Assembly: GCA_020832225.1 (NCBI GenBank)
Contig: JAFIFA010000222.1
Coordinates: 1-43,329, forward strand
Source: Balneolaceae bacterium
GTDB lineage: Bacteria > Bacteroidota > Rhodothermia > Balneolales > Balneolaceae
DNA: 43,329 bases
Direction: 5' to 3'
The translations under genes and the position numbers were made by a program. Below, piece after piece: positions 10,184-20,293 of this stretch (position 1 is the stretch's first letter; the number at the start of each line of letters is the position of its first letter). The notes under the pieces were generated by a model. The model was not told the origin of the DNA. It made no database searches and saw only the letters and a list, made by a program, of their open reading frames with translations.

Positions 10184-11242
10184 CTATTCCAGAATATTGA
10201 CTTCGGGAACAAGCTCAATGTCAAACTTCTGCTGCACCGATTTCTGAATTCGAATTGCATGACCAAAGATCTCCTCTCCCGTTGCATCACCGTGATTAAC
10301 GATAACAAGGGCCTGATTTCTGTAGGTGCCCACGTTGCCAATTCGCTTCCCTTTCCAACCGGCCTGCTCAATCAGCCAACCGGCAGGTATCTTTATTAGA
10401 CCATCACCTGCCGGAAATGAGGGCATCTCAGGATATCTCTTTTCCAGAGTCTCAAAAAAAGATTTATCAACCACCGGGTTCTTGAAGAAACTGCCGGCGT
10501 TGCCCAGAACGGATGGATCGGGTAGTTTGGAGCGACGAATAGATACAACAGCATCATACACATCCCTGATTACTGGTCTTGAGACTCCCGCCTCATTAAA
10601 GTGGTTTTTCAGAGCGTAGTAGGAGTCATTGATCCGATGGGGGCTTTTCCTCAGCTTTAGTACAATGCCGGTGATAATCGCCTTTCCCTTCAGTTCACGC
10701 TTGAAGATGCTGTCGCGGTATCCAAATTCACAATCGGTATAATAGAATGTATTAAATTCACCACTCTCCGGTAAGAAAGCTCTTAACGACTCGAAGGTAT
10801 CGGAGAGCTCCACGCCATATGCTCCGATATTCTGAATGGGAGCCGCGCCGGTCGTGCCGGGAATCAGTGCAAGATTTTCAATCCCGCCAAAGTTTCTCTC
10901 TACTGCCCATGTCACGAGTTCGTGCCAGTTTACGCCAGCCCCCGCCTCTATTCGGACGAAATGATCGCTCTCATCGGTGACCCGGATGCCCGGAATTGAT
11001 ATTTTCAGAACCGGACTTTTGGGATCACCCTTCAGTAGAACATTACTGCCGCCACCTAATATAATGGGGAATTTTTGATCGCTGAAAAAACCCTCCTTAT
11101 ACAGCTTTCCAAGGGTATCCTGATCGGTAACTTCGATAAAGGAGTTGGCTACCGCATCGATTCCGAGCGTGTTATATGGCTTTAGACCTACATTTTGCTG
11201 CACAGTCACATTTTTACTTATTTCCCTGTCGGGGTGTGTCAT
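10184..11242 (-). CDS. murB: UDP-N-acetylmuramate dehydrogenase
   Basis: NTLGIDAVANSFIEV, ILGGGSNVLL, IPGTTGAAPIQNIGAYGVEL, GNAGSFFKNP. Confidence 0.97.
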   Translation of the reverse strand: MTHPDREISKNVTVQQNVGLKPYNTLGIDAVANSFIEVTDQDTLGKLYKEGFFSDQKFPIILGGGSNVLLKGDPKSPVLKISIPGIRVTDESDHFVRIEAGAGVNWHELVTWAVERNFGGIENLALIPGTTGAAPIQNIGAYGVELSDTFESLRAFLPESGEFNTFYYTDCEFGYRDSIFKRELKGKAIITGIVLKLRKSPHRINDSYYALKNHFNEAGVSRPVIRDVYDAVVSIRRSKLPDPSVLGNAGSFFKNPVVDKSFFETLEKRYPEMPSFPAGDGLIKIPAGWLIEQAGWKGKRIGNVGTYRNQALVIVNHGDATGEEIFGHAIRIQKSVQQKFDIELVPEVNILE

Positions 11243-12636
11243 ACGGAGGCTTCGGGTGATGTTTTTACAGAAGGTATCGGTTTTACCCGCAACTTTTTAA
11301 CCCGGTTGTTCTTTACAGAGTGCACGGTGAGTTCAAGGTTTTTGTATACCATTCTCTCGCCCACATTGGGAATCCGCTCCGTGAGGTGGTAGATCAAACC
11401 GCCGAGCGTTTCGAATTCGTCATCATCGGATGTGATGGTGGTACCGAGAATTTCATCCACATCGTCCAGGTCAATTTTGGCATCAAAGATATAAACTCCA
11501 TTTTTGAAACGCGTATAGAGCTTCTCCTCCTGGTCGTCATACTCATCGCCGATGTCGCCAACAATCTCCTCCAGAATATCATCCAGCGTCACAATCCCTT
11601 CGGTTCCGCCATACTCATCCACCACAATGGCTATGTGAGTTTTCTCGTGCTGGAAGTCTCGGAGCAGGTCGTCCAGTTTCTTCGTCGCCGGAATAAAGAG
11701 GGCCTTTCTGGCGATGGTGCGCCAGTTAATCGGAGAGTCCTCCATCTCTGTATTGATGTATGGAAGCACATCTTTGGAGTAGATAACGCCCAACATATTG
11801 TCCAGGTCGTTCTCAAAAAGCGGCATTCGTGACAAACCCTTTTCTCGTATCAAATTGATTACATCCTGAAGGCTCGACTCCACCGATACAGCAACGATGT
11901 TCACCCTCGAGGTCATTATTTCGCGAACGGTGATATTACCAAACTCAATCACATTTTCGATAATCTCTCGCTCATCTCCTTTAATTGATCCCTCCTGCTC
12001 ACTCATCTCAGCCATTGTTTTGAGGTCCTCTGCCGTCATACGATTGTTAGGTCTGGGAAGAGTTCTTTCAATACTCATTGTACTCTCGGCAATCAGCTTT
12101 GAAATTGGGGTGAGAAGGAAAAAATTCACATAGATAAATGGGGTCATCCTTCTTGACACCTTGATCGGATTATTAATGGCAATCACCTTTGGAGTAATTT
12201 CGGATAAAATCAGAATCATGAAGGTGAGCACAACGATTTCAATTGAGTAGACGATGGTTGCCGGAAAACCATAGTATGCAACAATCTTACCGGTGAGAAC
12301 AGCCGCCATTACGGAACTGACAATGTTGGCAAATGTATTGCCGATCAGAATAGTGGCAAGCAGGCGCCGTGGCTTCTGTAGCATTTTCAGAATCCTGGAA
12401 TCTACAGAGCCATATTCCCCCTCTGTATCGAGCTGATCCAGCTGATTGACCAATGAAAAGTAGGCAACCTCCGATCCTGAATAGAGAGCACTGATCAGGA
12501 GACCGGCAAACATGATTGCAAGCTCTATTGAAATTTCACCAAAACTCAGACTGCTCATCTGCTCCGAGGAGGCAAGAAGCAGCTGATTCATGAATGTAAT
12601 CACCGGGCTACCCGGAGGTTCGTCAATCGTTTCCAA
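11239..12636 (-). CDS. Hemolysin/CorC-like CNNM-CBS family membrane protein
   Basis: N-terminal TM region, EITPKVIAINNP, CBS pair, IVVDEYGGTEGIVTLDDILEEIVGDI. Confidence 0.94.
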   Translation of the reverse strand: METIDEPPGSPVITFMNQLLLASSEQMSSLSFGEISIELAIMFAGLLISALYSGSEVAYFSLVNQLDQLDTEGEYGSVDSRILKMLQKPRRLLATILIGNTFANIVSSVMAAVLTGKIVAYYGFPATIVYSIEIVVLTFMILILSEITPKVIAINNPIKVSRRMTPFIYVNFFLLTPISKLIAESTMSIERTLPRPNNRMTAEDLKTMAEMSEQEGSIKGDEREIIENVIEFGNITVREIMTSRVNIVAVSVESSLQDVINLIREKGLSRMPLFENDLDNMLGVIYSKDVLPYINTEMEDSPINWRTIARKALFIPATKKLDDLLRDFQHEKTHIAIVVDEYGGTEGIVTLDDILEEIVGDIGDEYDDQEEKLYTRFKNGVYIFDAKIDLDDVDEILGTTITSDDDEFETLGGLIYHLTERIPNVGERMVYKNLELTVHSVKNNRVKKLRVKPIPSVKTSPEASV

Positions 12637-12760
12637 GAAGCGAAACTGAGTTTACGGTTAAATGAATGGCAGTTTGAGGTTCGATGCCGCTGATCATTGT
12701 TATCTGAAACTGACGGCTTACTGCCTTTCAGCATATTGATGAATATGGGTAATATGAATA

Positions 12761-12792
12761 AAAAAAAGTGACGATCAAAGAGTGACCGTCAC
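12761..12792 (-). terminator. Rho-independent terminator downstream of ssb
   Basis: On minus strand GTGACGGTCACTCTTTGATCGTCACTTTTTTT. Confidence 0.75.
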
Positions 12793-12834
12793 CTCTAAAG
12801 TTACGAAATCAGAAAGTAGGATACTGCCTTCTGC

Positions 12835-13281
12835 TTAAAATGGCAGATCATCATCCATGTCATCGAAATTATTATCGATTTCAACACTTTTAGCAGGCTG
12901 AGGTCTCTGCTGCGATTGATCTCCGCCCTGTTGGCCGCCGCCGTTGCCACCACGGCTGTCGAGCATCTGCATGTTGAGCGCTTTAATCTCGGTAGTATAG
13001 CGCTTCTGTCCATCTTTATCTTCCCATGAACGGGTCTGGATAGGGCCTTCAAAGTAGGCCAGTGAACCCTTTTTCAGATACTGCTGACAGATCTCTGCAA
13101 GCCGGCCGAAGCATACAATACGATGCCACTCCGTACTCTCCTGCTGCTCACCATTTCGATCTTTATATCTCTCTGATGTTGCCACACTAAGTGTTGCAAC
13201 TGCAGTATTCGACTGTGTATACCGTACCTCTGGATCTTGTCCGAGCCGGCCAATCACCATTGCTTTATTTAATGAACTCAT
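12835..13281 (-). CDS. ssb: Single-stranded DNA-binding protein
   Basis: OB fold [22 protein letters not shown]; acidic tail DDMDDDLPF. Confidence 0.98.
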   Translation of the reverse strand: MSSLNKAMVIGRLGQDPEVRYTQSNTAVATLSVATSERYKDRNGEQQESTEWHRIVCFGRLAEICQQYLKKGSLAYFEGPIQTRSWEDKDGQKRYTTEIKALNMQMLDSRGGNGGGQQGGDQSQQRPQPAKSVEIDNNFDDMDDDLPF

Positions 13282-13367
13282 CTTATTACCTCATTTAATT
13301 TGAATGATTGTTCTATTTATAAGAACAGAAAATTTCGGATGCCTTACACAAAGTTAACACAAAATTA

Positions 13368-14114
13368 TTACCTCAATGCACTTTCCAGCTCCAGGGATGC
13401 GGCACTGCCCTCATCTCTGTACTTAATAATTATGGGGCACTGTGCAGAAAGTCGCTGGCTTTTGGCCCATTCGTTGTTAATTGGCCTCGTTCCCGGCACC
13501 ACAACAGCACGTTCGGGGATGGGTGCCCCTTTACCAAGCAGAACTTCATTTACGCAGTCGTAAACCGGAACTGATTTGGATAACGTAACTCCGGGTGCGA
13601 TTACCGCTCCTTTTTTCACCAGTATACCCTCTACAATAACCGAACCTGCGCCTATAAAGCAGTCGTCCTCAATCACGACCGGGCTCAACCCAACCGGTTC
13701 CAGAACTCCACCAAGCTGAACTGCGGCACTCAGGTGGACATTTTTACCAACCTGTGCGCACGAACCAACAAGTGCGTGGCTGTCTACCATCGTGCCCTCA
13801 TCAACATATGCCCCAATGTTGATATATGCCGGTGGCATGATGATAACACTTTTGGCAACGTAGGCTCCCCTTCGAACCGAAGAACCACCCGGAACCAAAC
13901 GAACACCATCCTCCGCTTCAAAAATTCTGGGTGGAATGTTGTGTTTATCTACAAAACCTTCATAAATACCGGCATAATTAACGTTATCGCCCGCTTTGAA
14001 CGCTTCAAGGATTGCATTCTTCACCTCAACATTGGCCTGCCAGGTCTCCCCCTCAGGGTTTGCAGCCCTGATGGTTCCCGCTTCCAATTGATCTAATATC
14101 TCTTTCCAACTCAT
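13368..14114 (-). CDS. dapD: 2,3,4,5-tetrahydropyridine-2,6-dicarboxylate N-succinyltransferase
   Basis: Left-handed beta-helix protein, YINIGAYVDEGTMVDSHALVGSCAQVGKNVHLSAAVQLGGVLEP; Met at 14114 (MSWKEILDQLE) preferred over ORF start 14189. Confidence 0.95.
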   Translation of the reverse strand: MSWKEILDQLEAGTIRAANPEGETWQANVEVKNAILEAFKAGDNVNYAGIYEGFVDKHNIPPRIFEAEDGVRLVPGGSSVRRGAYVAKSVIIMPPAYINIGAYVDEGTMVDSHALVGSCAQVGKNVHLSAAVQLGGVLEPVGLSPVVIEDDCFIGAGSVIVEGILVKKGAVIAPGVTLSKSVPVYDCVNEVLLGKGAPIPERAVVVPGTRPINNEWAKSQRLSAQCPIIIKYRDEGSAASLELESALR

Positions 14115-14118
14115 AGTT

Positions 14119-15000
14119 TCAGTTTTGATTGTACCATTTATTGATTTTTTCATCAGCCGCCAAAAGTTCTTCCACCACAACCTCTTCATTTTCTGTAAGA
14201 GGCGGTCTCAGGCTTGCCGACTCGATCATACCTTTTGCTTTCATGAGCACCTTCACCGGAACAGGGTTGGGTGCTGTAAACAGTGCCCTGGAGGAGTTGC
14301 TCCATGGACTAGTCAATCCAATCAACTCTCCGTCCTGTCCCTTATCTACATAGAGCCGGGTCTGCTCCGGCCACACATTTGATGCAACCGAAACCAATCC
14401 CGCACAATCACTCACGCAAAGGTATGGATAGAGAGCGTCATCACCAGCATAAAACGGAAGGTCAGGAAACTGTGCCTTCATCTGTTCAAACCCAACGATA
14501 CTGCCACCAGCCTCTTTCACACTCCAGCAATTTTCGTGATCTGCGATCTGTTTCAATGCCTCAGGCGAGAGCTCAACTCCGGTTCTTGAAGGAACGTTGT
14601 AGATCATACAGTGCGCATCGGCTTCATCCAGCAGAACGCTAAACCATGCTGCCTGCCCAACAGCGCCGGGCTTGGCATAGAAAGGTGTAACTAAAAGAAA
14701 AGCATCAACGCCAATATTGTTGCAGTACCCAATCCACTCTTTCTGCTCGTCCAGATTGAAACCACCAACACCGGCCATAATGGGTATTTTTGGTGAGAGG
14801 GCGCAAACATAGTCAACTACAGTTCGTTTCTCAGACTCTTTTAGAGCCAGACCTTCTCCCGTACTGCCAAGAAGCAGCACACCATTTCCGGCCTGTTCCT
14901 GCTGTTTAATCAGTGCGTTCAGATCATCAAAATGGATCTCACCGTTCTCTTTCATTGGAGTAATCAGCGCAGTCCAGAGTGTGCATTCAGTTGCTTTCAT
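14119..15000 (-). CDS. dapA: 4-hydroxy-tetrahydrodipicolinate synthase
   Basis: LLGSTGEGLALKESEK, MIYNVPSRTGVELSPE, SVKEAGGS. Confidence 0.97.
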   Translation of the reverse strand: MKATECTLWTALITPMKENGEIHFDDLNALIKQQEQAGNGVLLLGSTGEGLALKESEKRTVVDYVCALSPKIPIMAGVGGFNLDEQKEWIGYCNNIGVDAFLLVTPFYAKPGAVGQAAWFSVLLDEADAHCMIYNVPSRTGVELSPEALKQIADHENCWSVKEAGGSIVGFEQMKAQFPDLPFYAGDDALYPYLCVSDCAGLVSVASNVWPEQTRLYVDKGQDGELIGLTSPWSNSSRALFTAPNPVPVKVLMKAKGMIESASLRPPLTENEEVVVEELLAADEKINKWYNQN

Positions 15001-15671
15001 ATTGTTTCGCTATATGCCCTGTCAAAAATATCTTCAAACTTATAAAAACCCGGGGCGATGTGCGGATGTTTAAGCAGATAGTTTGCTGTCCAGACCGCAC
15101 CTTCAGCAAAAAGCCGTCGTGTCTCGGCTTCATGGGTCAGTGTAATCGTTTCATTTTCTGTCTTAATCTCAAGCGTGTGAATTCCTTTCACGTCACCTTG
15201 TCGGTCTGATGAGATTGTCGCATCGCGATTCAGCCACTGTTGCCAGGATATTGCCGTTCCGCTTGGGGCATCCTTTTTATGAACATGGTGCACCTCATGA
15301 ATATGGAATTTTGCATCCTTCAGAAGGGAAGCCCCCTTTCCAAATAGTGTAATGGCTTTACGCACCAGATTCATTCCGAGGCTAAAGTTTGAGCCTATCA
15401 CCCACCTGGCATTGGCTTCTTTTACACGCTCCGGTAGGTCGCCGTGCCACTTATACCCTGTTGTTCCCCAAACCGCAGGAATACCGGCCTCCAAAAGCTC
15501 TTCCGACACAGTTTCTGCAGCATCAGCATTGACAAAAACAATGGCTATATCGGTTTCTGATAGTTTGTCTGCGTTCGGTTTGTTTGAACTGTTAAACAGT
15601 ACAGCATCCTCCCCAAGAAGTTCAGCTACTGCACTGCCTGTTTTACCTGTTCCGATTACGGAAACTTTCAT
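14997..15671 (-). CDS. dapB: 4-hydroxy-tetrahydrodipicolinate reductase
   Basis: Rossmann start KVSVIGTGKTGSAV; GSNFSLGMNLVRK; HEVHHVHKKDAPSGTA. Confidence 0.97.
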   Translation of the reverse strand: MKVSVIGTGKTGSAVAELLGEDAVLFNSSNKPNADKLSETDIAIVFVNADAAETVSEELLEAGIPAVWGTTGYKWHGDLPERVKEANARWVIGSNFSLGMNLVRKAITLFGKGASLLKDAKFHIHEVHHVHKKDAPSGTAISWQQWLNRDATISSDRQGDVKGIHTLEIKTENETITLTHEAETRRLFAEGAVWTANYLLKHPHIAPGFYKFEDIFDRAYSETI

Positions 15672-17029
15672 TTGATTCGGTCTGTAATAAATTTTTTGTG
15701 TAAAACTTGTACCACACCCTCAGCACTCTTTGAGTCTACCAGAAAACAGAGATTGTGTGAGCTTGCGCCGTGGCAGATCAGGCGAACGTTAATATCTTCG
15801 AGAGCTCCGAAAACCGGACCGCTGAGTCCCGATGTAGTGTGTAGATTATTGCCGACGAGTGCAATCAGAGATAGGTTATTCTCGATCTCAACCTGACAAA
15901 ATTCACTCAGCTCTTTTCTCACCTCTTCATTGAAATTCTCTCGTCCCGGTGCATTCGCGCCGGTATCCAGTGTAAGTGAGACACTCACTTCACTGGTGGT
16001 TACCAGATCCACACTTATTTTATGTTTTGAAAGCACCCTGAAGAGGCGTGCCAAAAAACCGTGCTGATGAAGCATATCCAGGCTGTGAACCGTAATCAGG
16101 GTTTGATCCCGGCGCAGGCTGATCGCCCTTATAACCGGATGGCTACGTGTCTCCTTCAAAATCCAGGTTCCCGGTTTCTCCGGCTGTATGCTAGAGCCCA
16201 CATAGACTCTGATATTTTTTCGAACAGCCGGCACCATCGTTGCCGGGTGGAGAACCTTGGCTCCAAAAACGGAGAGCTCCGCTGCCTCATCAAAACTGAT
16301 CTCTGTAATTGGCCTGGCATCCGGTACAATTCTTGGATCGGTGGTGTAAACCGCGGTCACATCGGTCCATATTTCGAGCACATCAGCATTGATCGCTTCT
16401 GCAAAGAGTGCCGCAGAGTAGTCACTCCCCCCACGTCCAAGCGTAGTGGTGCGCCCGTTTTTAGTGCTTCCGATAAACCCTTGCGTTACGACCCTTCCCT
16501 CACTGATCAGCGGAAGCAGGACCTCTTCGGCCTTCTCTGCAATCGCCTCAATATCCGGCTCTGCAGCCGTATGGTGATGATCAGTGATCATCACCTCTCT
16601 TGCGTCGAGCCAATAGACCTCTTCGCCGGTCACCTGACTCACAACCTCTGCAAAGATAGTTGATGAAAGCATCTCACCGAATGAGAGCAACTTGTCTTTA
16701 AGCTGTGGTGTCACGGTTTTGGCTGAAAGGGAGACTTCATCTAATTCATCAAGCAAATTGATCAGCTTGACCGAAATCTCAGCTTCCCTGTCAAGAGACT
16801 TTGCAATGGTGAGATGCCTTTCGCGAATCTGTTTGAGTATTCCCCGCTTTTCATCTGCACATGTACTGTCAAAAAGCTGCGTGAGAAGATTTGTGGTTCC
16901 TGAAGTGGCGCTAACCACCAGTACTTTTTTGTCAGGGTCTTTCTTTACGATTTGGGCACAGCGAGTCATAGCCAGGAAATCGGCCATACTGGTGCCACCG
17001 AATTTTGCAGTCTTGATCAGGTCAGGCAT
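15668..17029 (-). CDS. lysC: Aspartate kinase
   Basis: KFGGTSMADF start, TLGRGGSDYSAALFAEAINADVLEIWTDVTAVYTTDPR, two C-terminal ACT domains. Confidence 0.97.
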   Translation of the reverse strand: MPDLIKTAKFGGTSMADFLAMTRCAQIVKKDPDKKVLVVSATSGTTNLLTQLFDSTCADEKRGILKQIRERHLTIAKSLDREAEISVKLINLLDELDEVSLSAKTVTPQLKDKLLSFGEMLSSTIFAEVVSQVTGEEVYWLDAREVMITDHHHTAAEPDIEAIAEKAEEVLLPLISEGRVVTQGFIGSTKNGRTTTLGRGGSDYSAALFAEAINADVLEIWTDVTAVYTTDPRIVPDARPITEISFDEAAELSVFGAKVLHPATMVPAVRKNIRVYVGSSIQPEKPGTWILKETRSHPVIRAISLRRDQTLITVHSLDMLHQHGFLARLFRVLSKHKISVDLVTTSEVSVSLTLDTGANAPGRENFNEEVRKELSEFCQVEIENNLSLIALVGNNLHTTSGLSGPVFGALEDINVRLICHGASSHNLCFLVDSKSAEGVVQVLHKKFITDRIK

Positions 17030-17289
17030 ATTTTGAAATCTTTTAGATCATTAAAAGATAGAAAAAATACGCCTCCATTTCAGGTCATCAGACCTTCTAT
17101 TTTTTCCTGAAAAGAGCGATGTTTTTCACGGCAAAAGGTGAATGGGCAATGCACCTAATGCTTTTTCAAAAATCAGAAATTCGTTTTCACTGAAACTTTG
17201 TTTATCTTTCATAACTAAGCAGGTGGCGATACCGAGTATGTCGCTCAAGTAACAGGAAGTTTTAATTAAAAACCACCGGGTGATTATTC

Positions 17290-17382
17290 ATGCCAAGCGG
17301 AAAGAAAAGAAAGCGCGCAAAAATTGCTAAGCATAAGCGGAAAAAAAGACTCCGCAAAAACCGACACAAGAAGAAAAAGTAA
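17290..17382 (+). CDS. AURKAIP1/COX24 (mS38-type) small ribosomal-associated protein
   Basis: ATG..TAA encodes MPSGKKRKRAKIAKHKRKKRLRKNRHKKKK; below the supplied ORF track length cutoff; own terminator downstream. Confidence 0.88.
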   Translation: MPSGKKRKRAKIAKHKRKKRLRKNRHKKKK

Positions 17383-17401
17383 TCGGTTTTAAAAGATATT
17401 C

Positions 17402-17426
17402 AGGGCGCCATTGGCGCCCTTTTTTA
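17402..17426 (+). terminator. Rho-independent terminator after the 30-aa gene
   Basis: Perfect stem AGGGCGCC-ATT-GGCGCCCT followed by T run. Confidence 0.9.
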
Positions 17427-17458
17427 TTTGGTCAACTTTTCTAAAACGCTGAATCTGC

Positions 17459-18109
17459 TCAGGCTGCAGCAACCGAAACCTGTTTATCCGCAATCTTAAT
17501 AACGCGATTAGCTTTATAAAGAAGGTGGGTCAGTTTCCTGTCCACATAGCTGTGAACGTGATTCAGACTTTTGAGCTCCTCCATTGAGAACTGGAAGTAA
17601 GAGATCAGGTTAATGGCTGAGAGATATTTCCCGTCCGGATCGCCCTCAATTTCAAGGTGCCACCGGGTGATTATATCGTCACTGATCAAAAATTGATTGA
17701 CCTCTCGGCTAACGCTGTCCATCCACTCTCCGGCTTGCTGAACTCTGTAGTTCACCTCGCCGTTGGTTTTCTGTGGTTGCGACTTTTCAACATTGAAATG
17801 CCAAACCAATTCGATATCTATCGATGGTTTCACACTAACATCAGTGAGGTGCTTCTGCTTCAGAATTGGGTGCTTATCCGTTCCCATGAGCTGATTAGCC
17901 AGGGCAGCTTCACGAAACATGTCCCAGTCGAAATTAATATTGAGGCGTTTGAGGTGCTCACTTGAGCCCTCCAGACCGATCTCAATTTCGAGACCGGCGG
18001 CGTTAATTTTCGCCTCTTCCCATGTCTTGAACTTAACAACGTTTATGTTTCTCTTGGCAAGTGAGCTGTTTATTTTATTGACTACACTTTGAAAAATTGG
18101 ATATTGCAT
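17459..18109 (-). CDS. Hypothetical protein
   Basis: 216 aa ORF, plausible composition, divergent from rqcH-like gene; no family recognised. Confidence 0.75.
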   Translation of the reverse strand: MQYPIFQSVVNKINSSLAKRNINVVKFKTWEEAKINAAGLEIEIGLEGSSEHLKRLNINFDWDMFREAALANQLMGTDKHPILKQKHLTDVSVKPSIDIELVWHFNVEKSQPQKTNGEVNYRVQQAGEWMDSVSREVNQFLISDDIITRWHLEIEGDPDGKYLSAINLISYFQFSMEELKSLNHVHSYVDRKLTHLLYKANRVIKIADKQVSVAAA

Positions 18110-18155
18110 AGTGCATCGTGCTTCAGGTTAATGTCGTTGTTTACATACCACTCTG

Positions 18156-19745
18156 ATGAATAACTATTACATATTAATATACTTATCCCGCCACCTAAAA
18201 GACAAGTTGGCCGGCTCCCGATTTGATTTCAGTTACTCTCCCCATAAAGATGTATGGGAGGTCTACTTCACCAATAACTCTGAACAAAAAAGAGTAGTTT
18301 TCAGCACAAATTCAAGCGAGACAGCAATTTTCCTTGATCGCTACCGGTCTCCTAAAAAAAGCAATGTAACCACATTTTTCGACTCACTCCATCAGAATAT
18401 CCTAACGGACGTAACGGTTGCTGAAGCAGACCGGTTTATGACCTTCCACTACGACTCCGGAGCCTCCCTGTTGTTTCGCCTCTTTGGTAATCACCCCAAT
18501 GTACTAATGATACGTGACAACGAACTCAAAGATTCATTCAAAACAGGAAGTGACTCCCCGGGTGATGCGATCCCGGAGCCTCGTCCCGCAGGAAAAGCCA
18601 CCAGGCAACCCTCACCCGATGCATCACCAAAACGGATCATCACGTCACTTTTTCCGGCATTCCCGCGCCACCTTATCGCACCCATCATCGAGCACTACAA
18701 TCTTCAGGAGGCCGATATCGGTGAGATCACAAAACTGGCCGAGGCGATCACCAACAGCATGATGAATGACCCGGAGTTTCGGGTTCTCGAAGATGGCAAC
18801 ATCTGTCTGATTCCCGACCGTTTGCTGCCAATTCCCAATCAAAAAACGTTTGATAATGCCAATGACGCGGTTCGATTTGCCTACTATGAGACCTCAAAAG
18901 AGCGCAGGCTATCAACCAGAATACGGTCCCTGAAGCCCAAACTCGATGCAGCGGTTAATAAGAGCGAGTCTACGCTGAAACAACTCTCCAATGCGGACAA
19001 GGGAATTGAGAGAGCGGAAGAGTATGAACAGTACGGCCATATATTGATGGCCCATGCTCATGAGAAACTGAAACCGGATCAGACAGAGATTACCCTTTCC
19101 AACTTTTACGATGACGGAAACGAGATTACCATTCCCGTTAAACCGGAACTTTCGATTGCGGAGAATGCGCAGCGCTACTATGAAAAGTCGACAAAATCGA
19201 TACGCAACGTTGAGGAGTCGAAACGTAGAATGAAAGAGGTTCAAAAGCAGTATGAGGGCCTCAAAAAGCTTCAGAATTCGCTGAACAGTGTGGAAAAGAT
19301 TTACGAATTTGATGAGTGGTTCAAGGAGAAAAAGGAACGGCTCAATCAGTTGGGTGTTCTGTCAAAAACCCAAAAGCAGGAAAAGCTTCCCTACAGAAAA
19401 ACGATGATCGAAAACTATGAGGTCTGGATCGGAAAGAATGCAAAAAGCAACGATAAGCTTACCACCGATGCCCATAAAGAGGATGTCTGGCTTCATGCAC
19501 GTGGTGTTGGTGGCTCCCATGTGGTGATCCGGATGAACAACCAGAAAGATATGCCTCCTAAACATGTGATCCGAAAAGCCGCGTCCCTGGCCGCCTGGAA
19601 CTCTAAGGCGAGAGGGAGTAAACTGGCGCCGGTTATTGTGGCTAAAAGAAAATATATAACCAAACCAAAGGGATCTGCTGTTGGGGCCGTGCGCGTGCAG
19701 CGAGAGGAAGTGGAGATGGTTGAACCCCGTAAGGCCGTATCATGA
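18156..19745 (+). CDS. rqcH: NFACT (RqcH/FbpA) family protein
   Basis: NFACT-R signature EDVWLHARGVGGSHVVIR; coiled-coil middle; N-terminal EADRFMTFHY compatible with the DR motif. Confidence 0.88.
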   Translation: MNNYYILIYLSRHLKDKLAGSRFDFSYSPHKDVWEVYFTNNSEQKRVVFSTNSSETAIFLDRYRSPKKSNVTTFFDSLHQNILTDVTVAEADRFMTFHYDSGASLLFRLFGNHPNVLMIRDNELKDSFKTGSDSPGDAIPEPRPAGKATRQPSPDASPKRIITSLFPAFPRHLIAPIIEHYNLQEADIGEITKLAEAITNSMMNDPEFRVLEDGNICLIPDRLLPIPNQKTFDNANDAVRFAYYETSKERRLSTRIRSLKPKLDAAVNKSESTLKQLSNADKGIERAEEYEQYGHILMAHAHEKLKPDQTEITLSNFYDDGNEITIPVKPELSIAENAQRYYEKSTKSIRNVEESKRRMKEVQKQYEGLKKLQNSLNSVEKIYEFDEWFKEKKERLNQLGVLSKTQKQEKLPYRKTMIENYEVWIGKNAKSNDKLTTDAHKEDVWLHARGVGGSHVVIRMNNQKDMPPKHVIRKAASLAAWNSKARGSKLAPVIVAKRKYITKPKGSAVGAVRVQREEVEMVEPRKAVS

Positions 19746-20293
19746 GCTCAATTAAACTAACGCAACCGCTCTTTCTTTGTGGTATGATGGGTACCGGAAA
19801 GTCAACCATCGGCAGAAAACTTGCCGGCCATTACAATCAACCCTTCGAGGATCTGGATGAGGTGATCGAAAGAGAGGCCGGAATGCCCATCCCTGAGATC
19901 TTCAAACGCCATGGCGAAGCCCATTTTCGAAAACTGGAACGCGATCTGCTGATCCGTAAATCTCAGCAGACTGAGGGTGTTCTTGCACTTGGCGGCGGGT
20001 CGCTTCAAAACCAGCACCTTACCGACCACATCAAATTAAATGGCTGGCTGATCTTTATCGATACACCTGAAGAGGAGCTTCTTCGCAGACTTCAGGCTTC
20101 TGAAAACCGCCCTATGATTGCTGGGAAAGACCAGGATGAGAGGGCAGAGAAGATCAAAGCCCTGCTAAATGAGCGTCGACCGCTCTACAGCCAGGCTCAC
20201 ATCACGGTGAAAACAGAAGGGCTCAACGTCCAAGAAATCATTGAACAGATCACAACGAAACTCGCTTTCTATGAGCAGCAGCATCGACATTAA
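19742..20293 (+). CDS. aroK: Shikimate kinase
   Basis: P-loop GMMGTGKSTIGRKLA, EDLDEVIEREAGMPIPEIFKRHGEAHFR, ALGGGS. Confidence 0.97.
   Translation: MSSIKLTQPLFLCGMMGTGKSTIGRKLAGHYNQPFEDLDEVIEREAGMPIPEIFKRHGEAHFRKLERDLLIRKSQQTEGVLALGGGSLQNQHLTDHIKLNGWLIFIDTPEEELLRRLQASENRPMIAGKDQDERAEKIKALLNERRPLYSQAHITVKTEGLNVQEIIEQITTKLAFYEQQHRH

Noticed and set aside
11320-11832. 170-aa plus-strand ORF antisense to the CorC-like gene
   Set aside because: Lies within conserved CBS/transporter-associated domain coding; shadow ORF.
16061-16663. 200-aa plus-strand ORF antisense to lysC
   Set aside because: Overlaps conserved aspartate kinase motifs; composition typical of a non-coding frame.
17119-17193. 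24-aa plus-strand ORF MFFTAKGEWAMHLMLFQKSEIRFH upstream of the 30-aa gene
   Set aside because: Too short, no family, overlaps the minus-strand leader ORF; likely chance.
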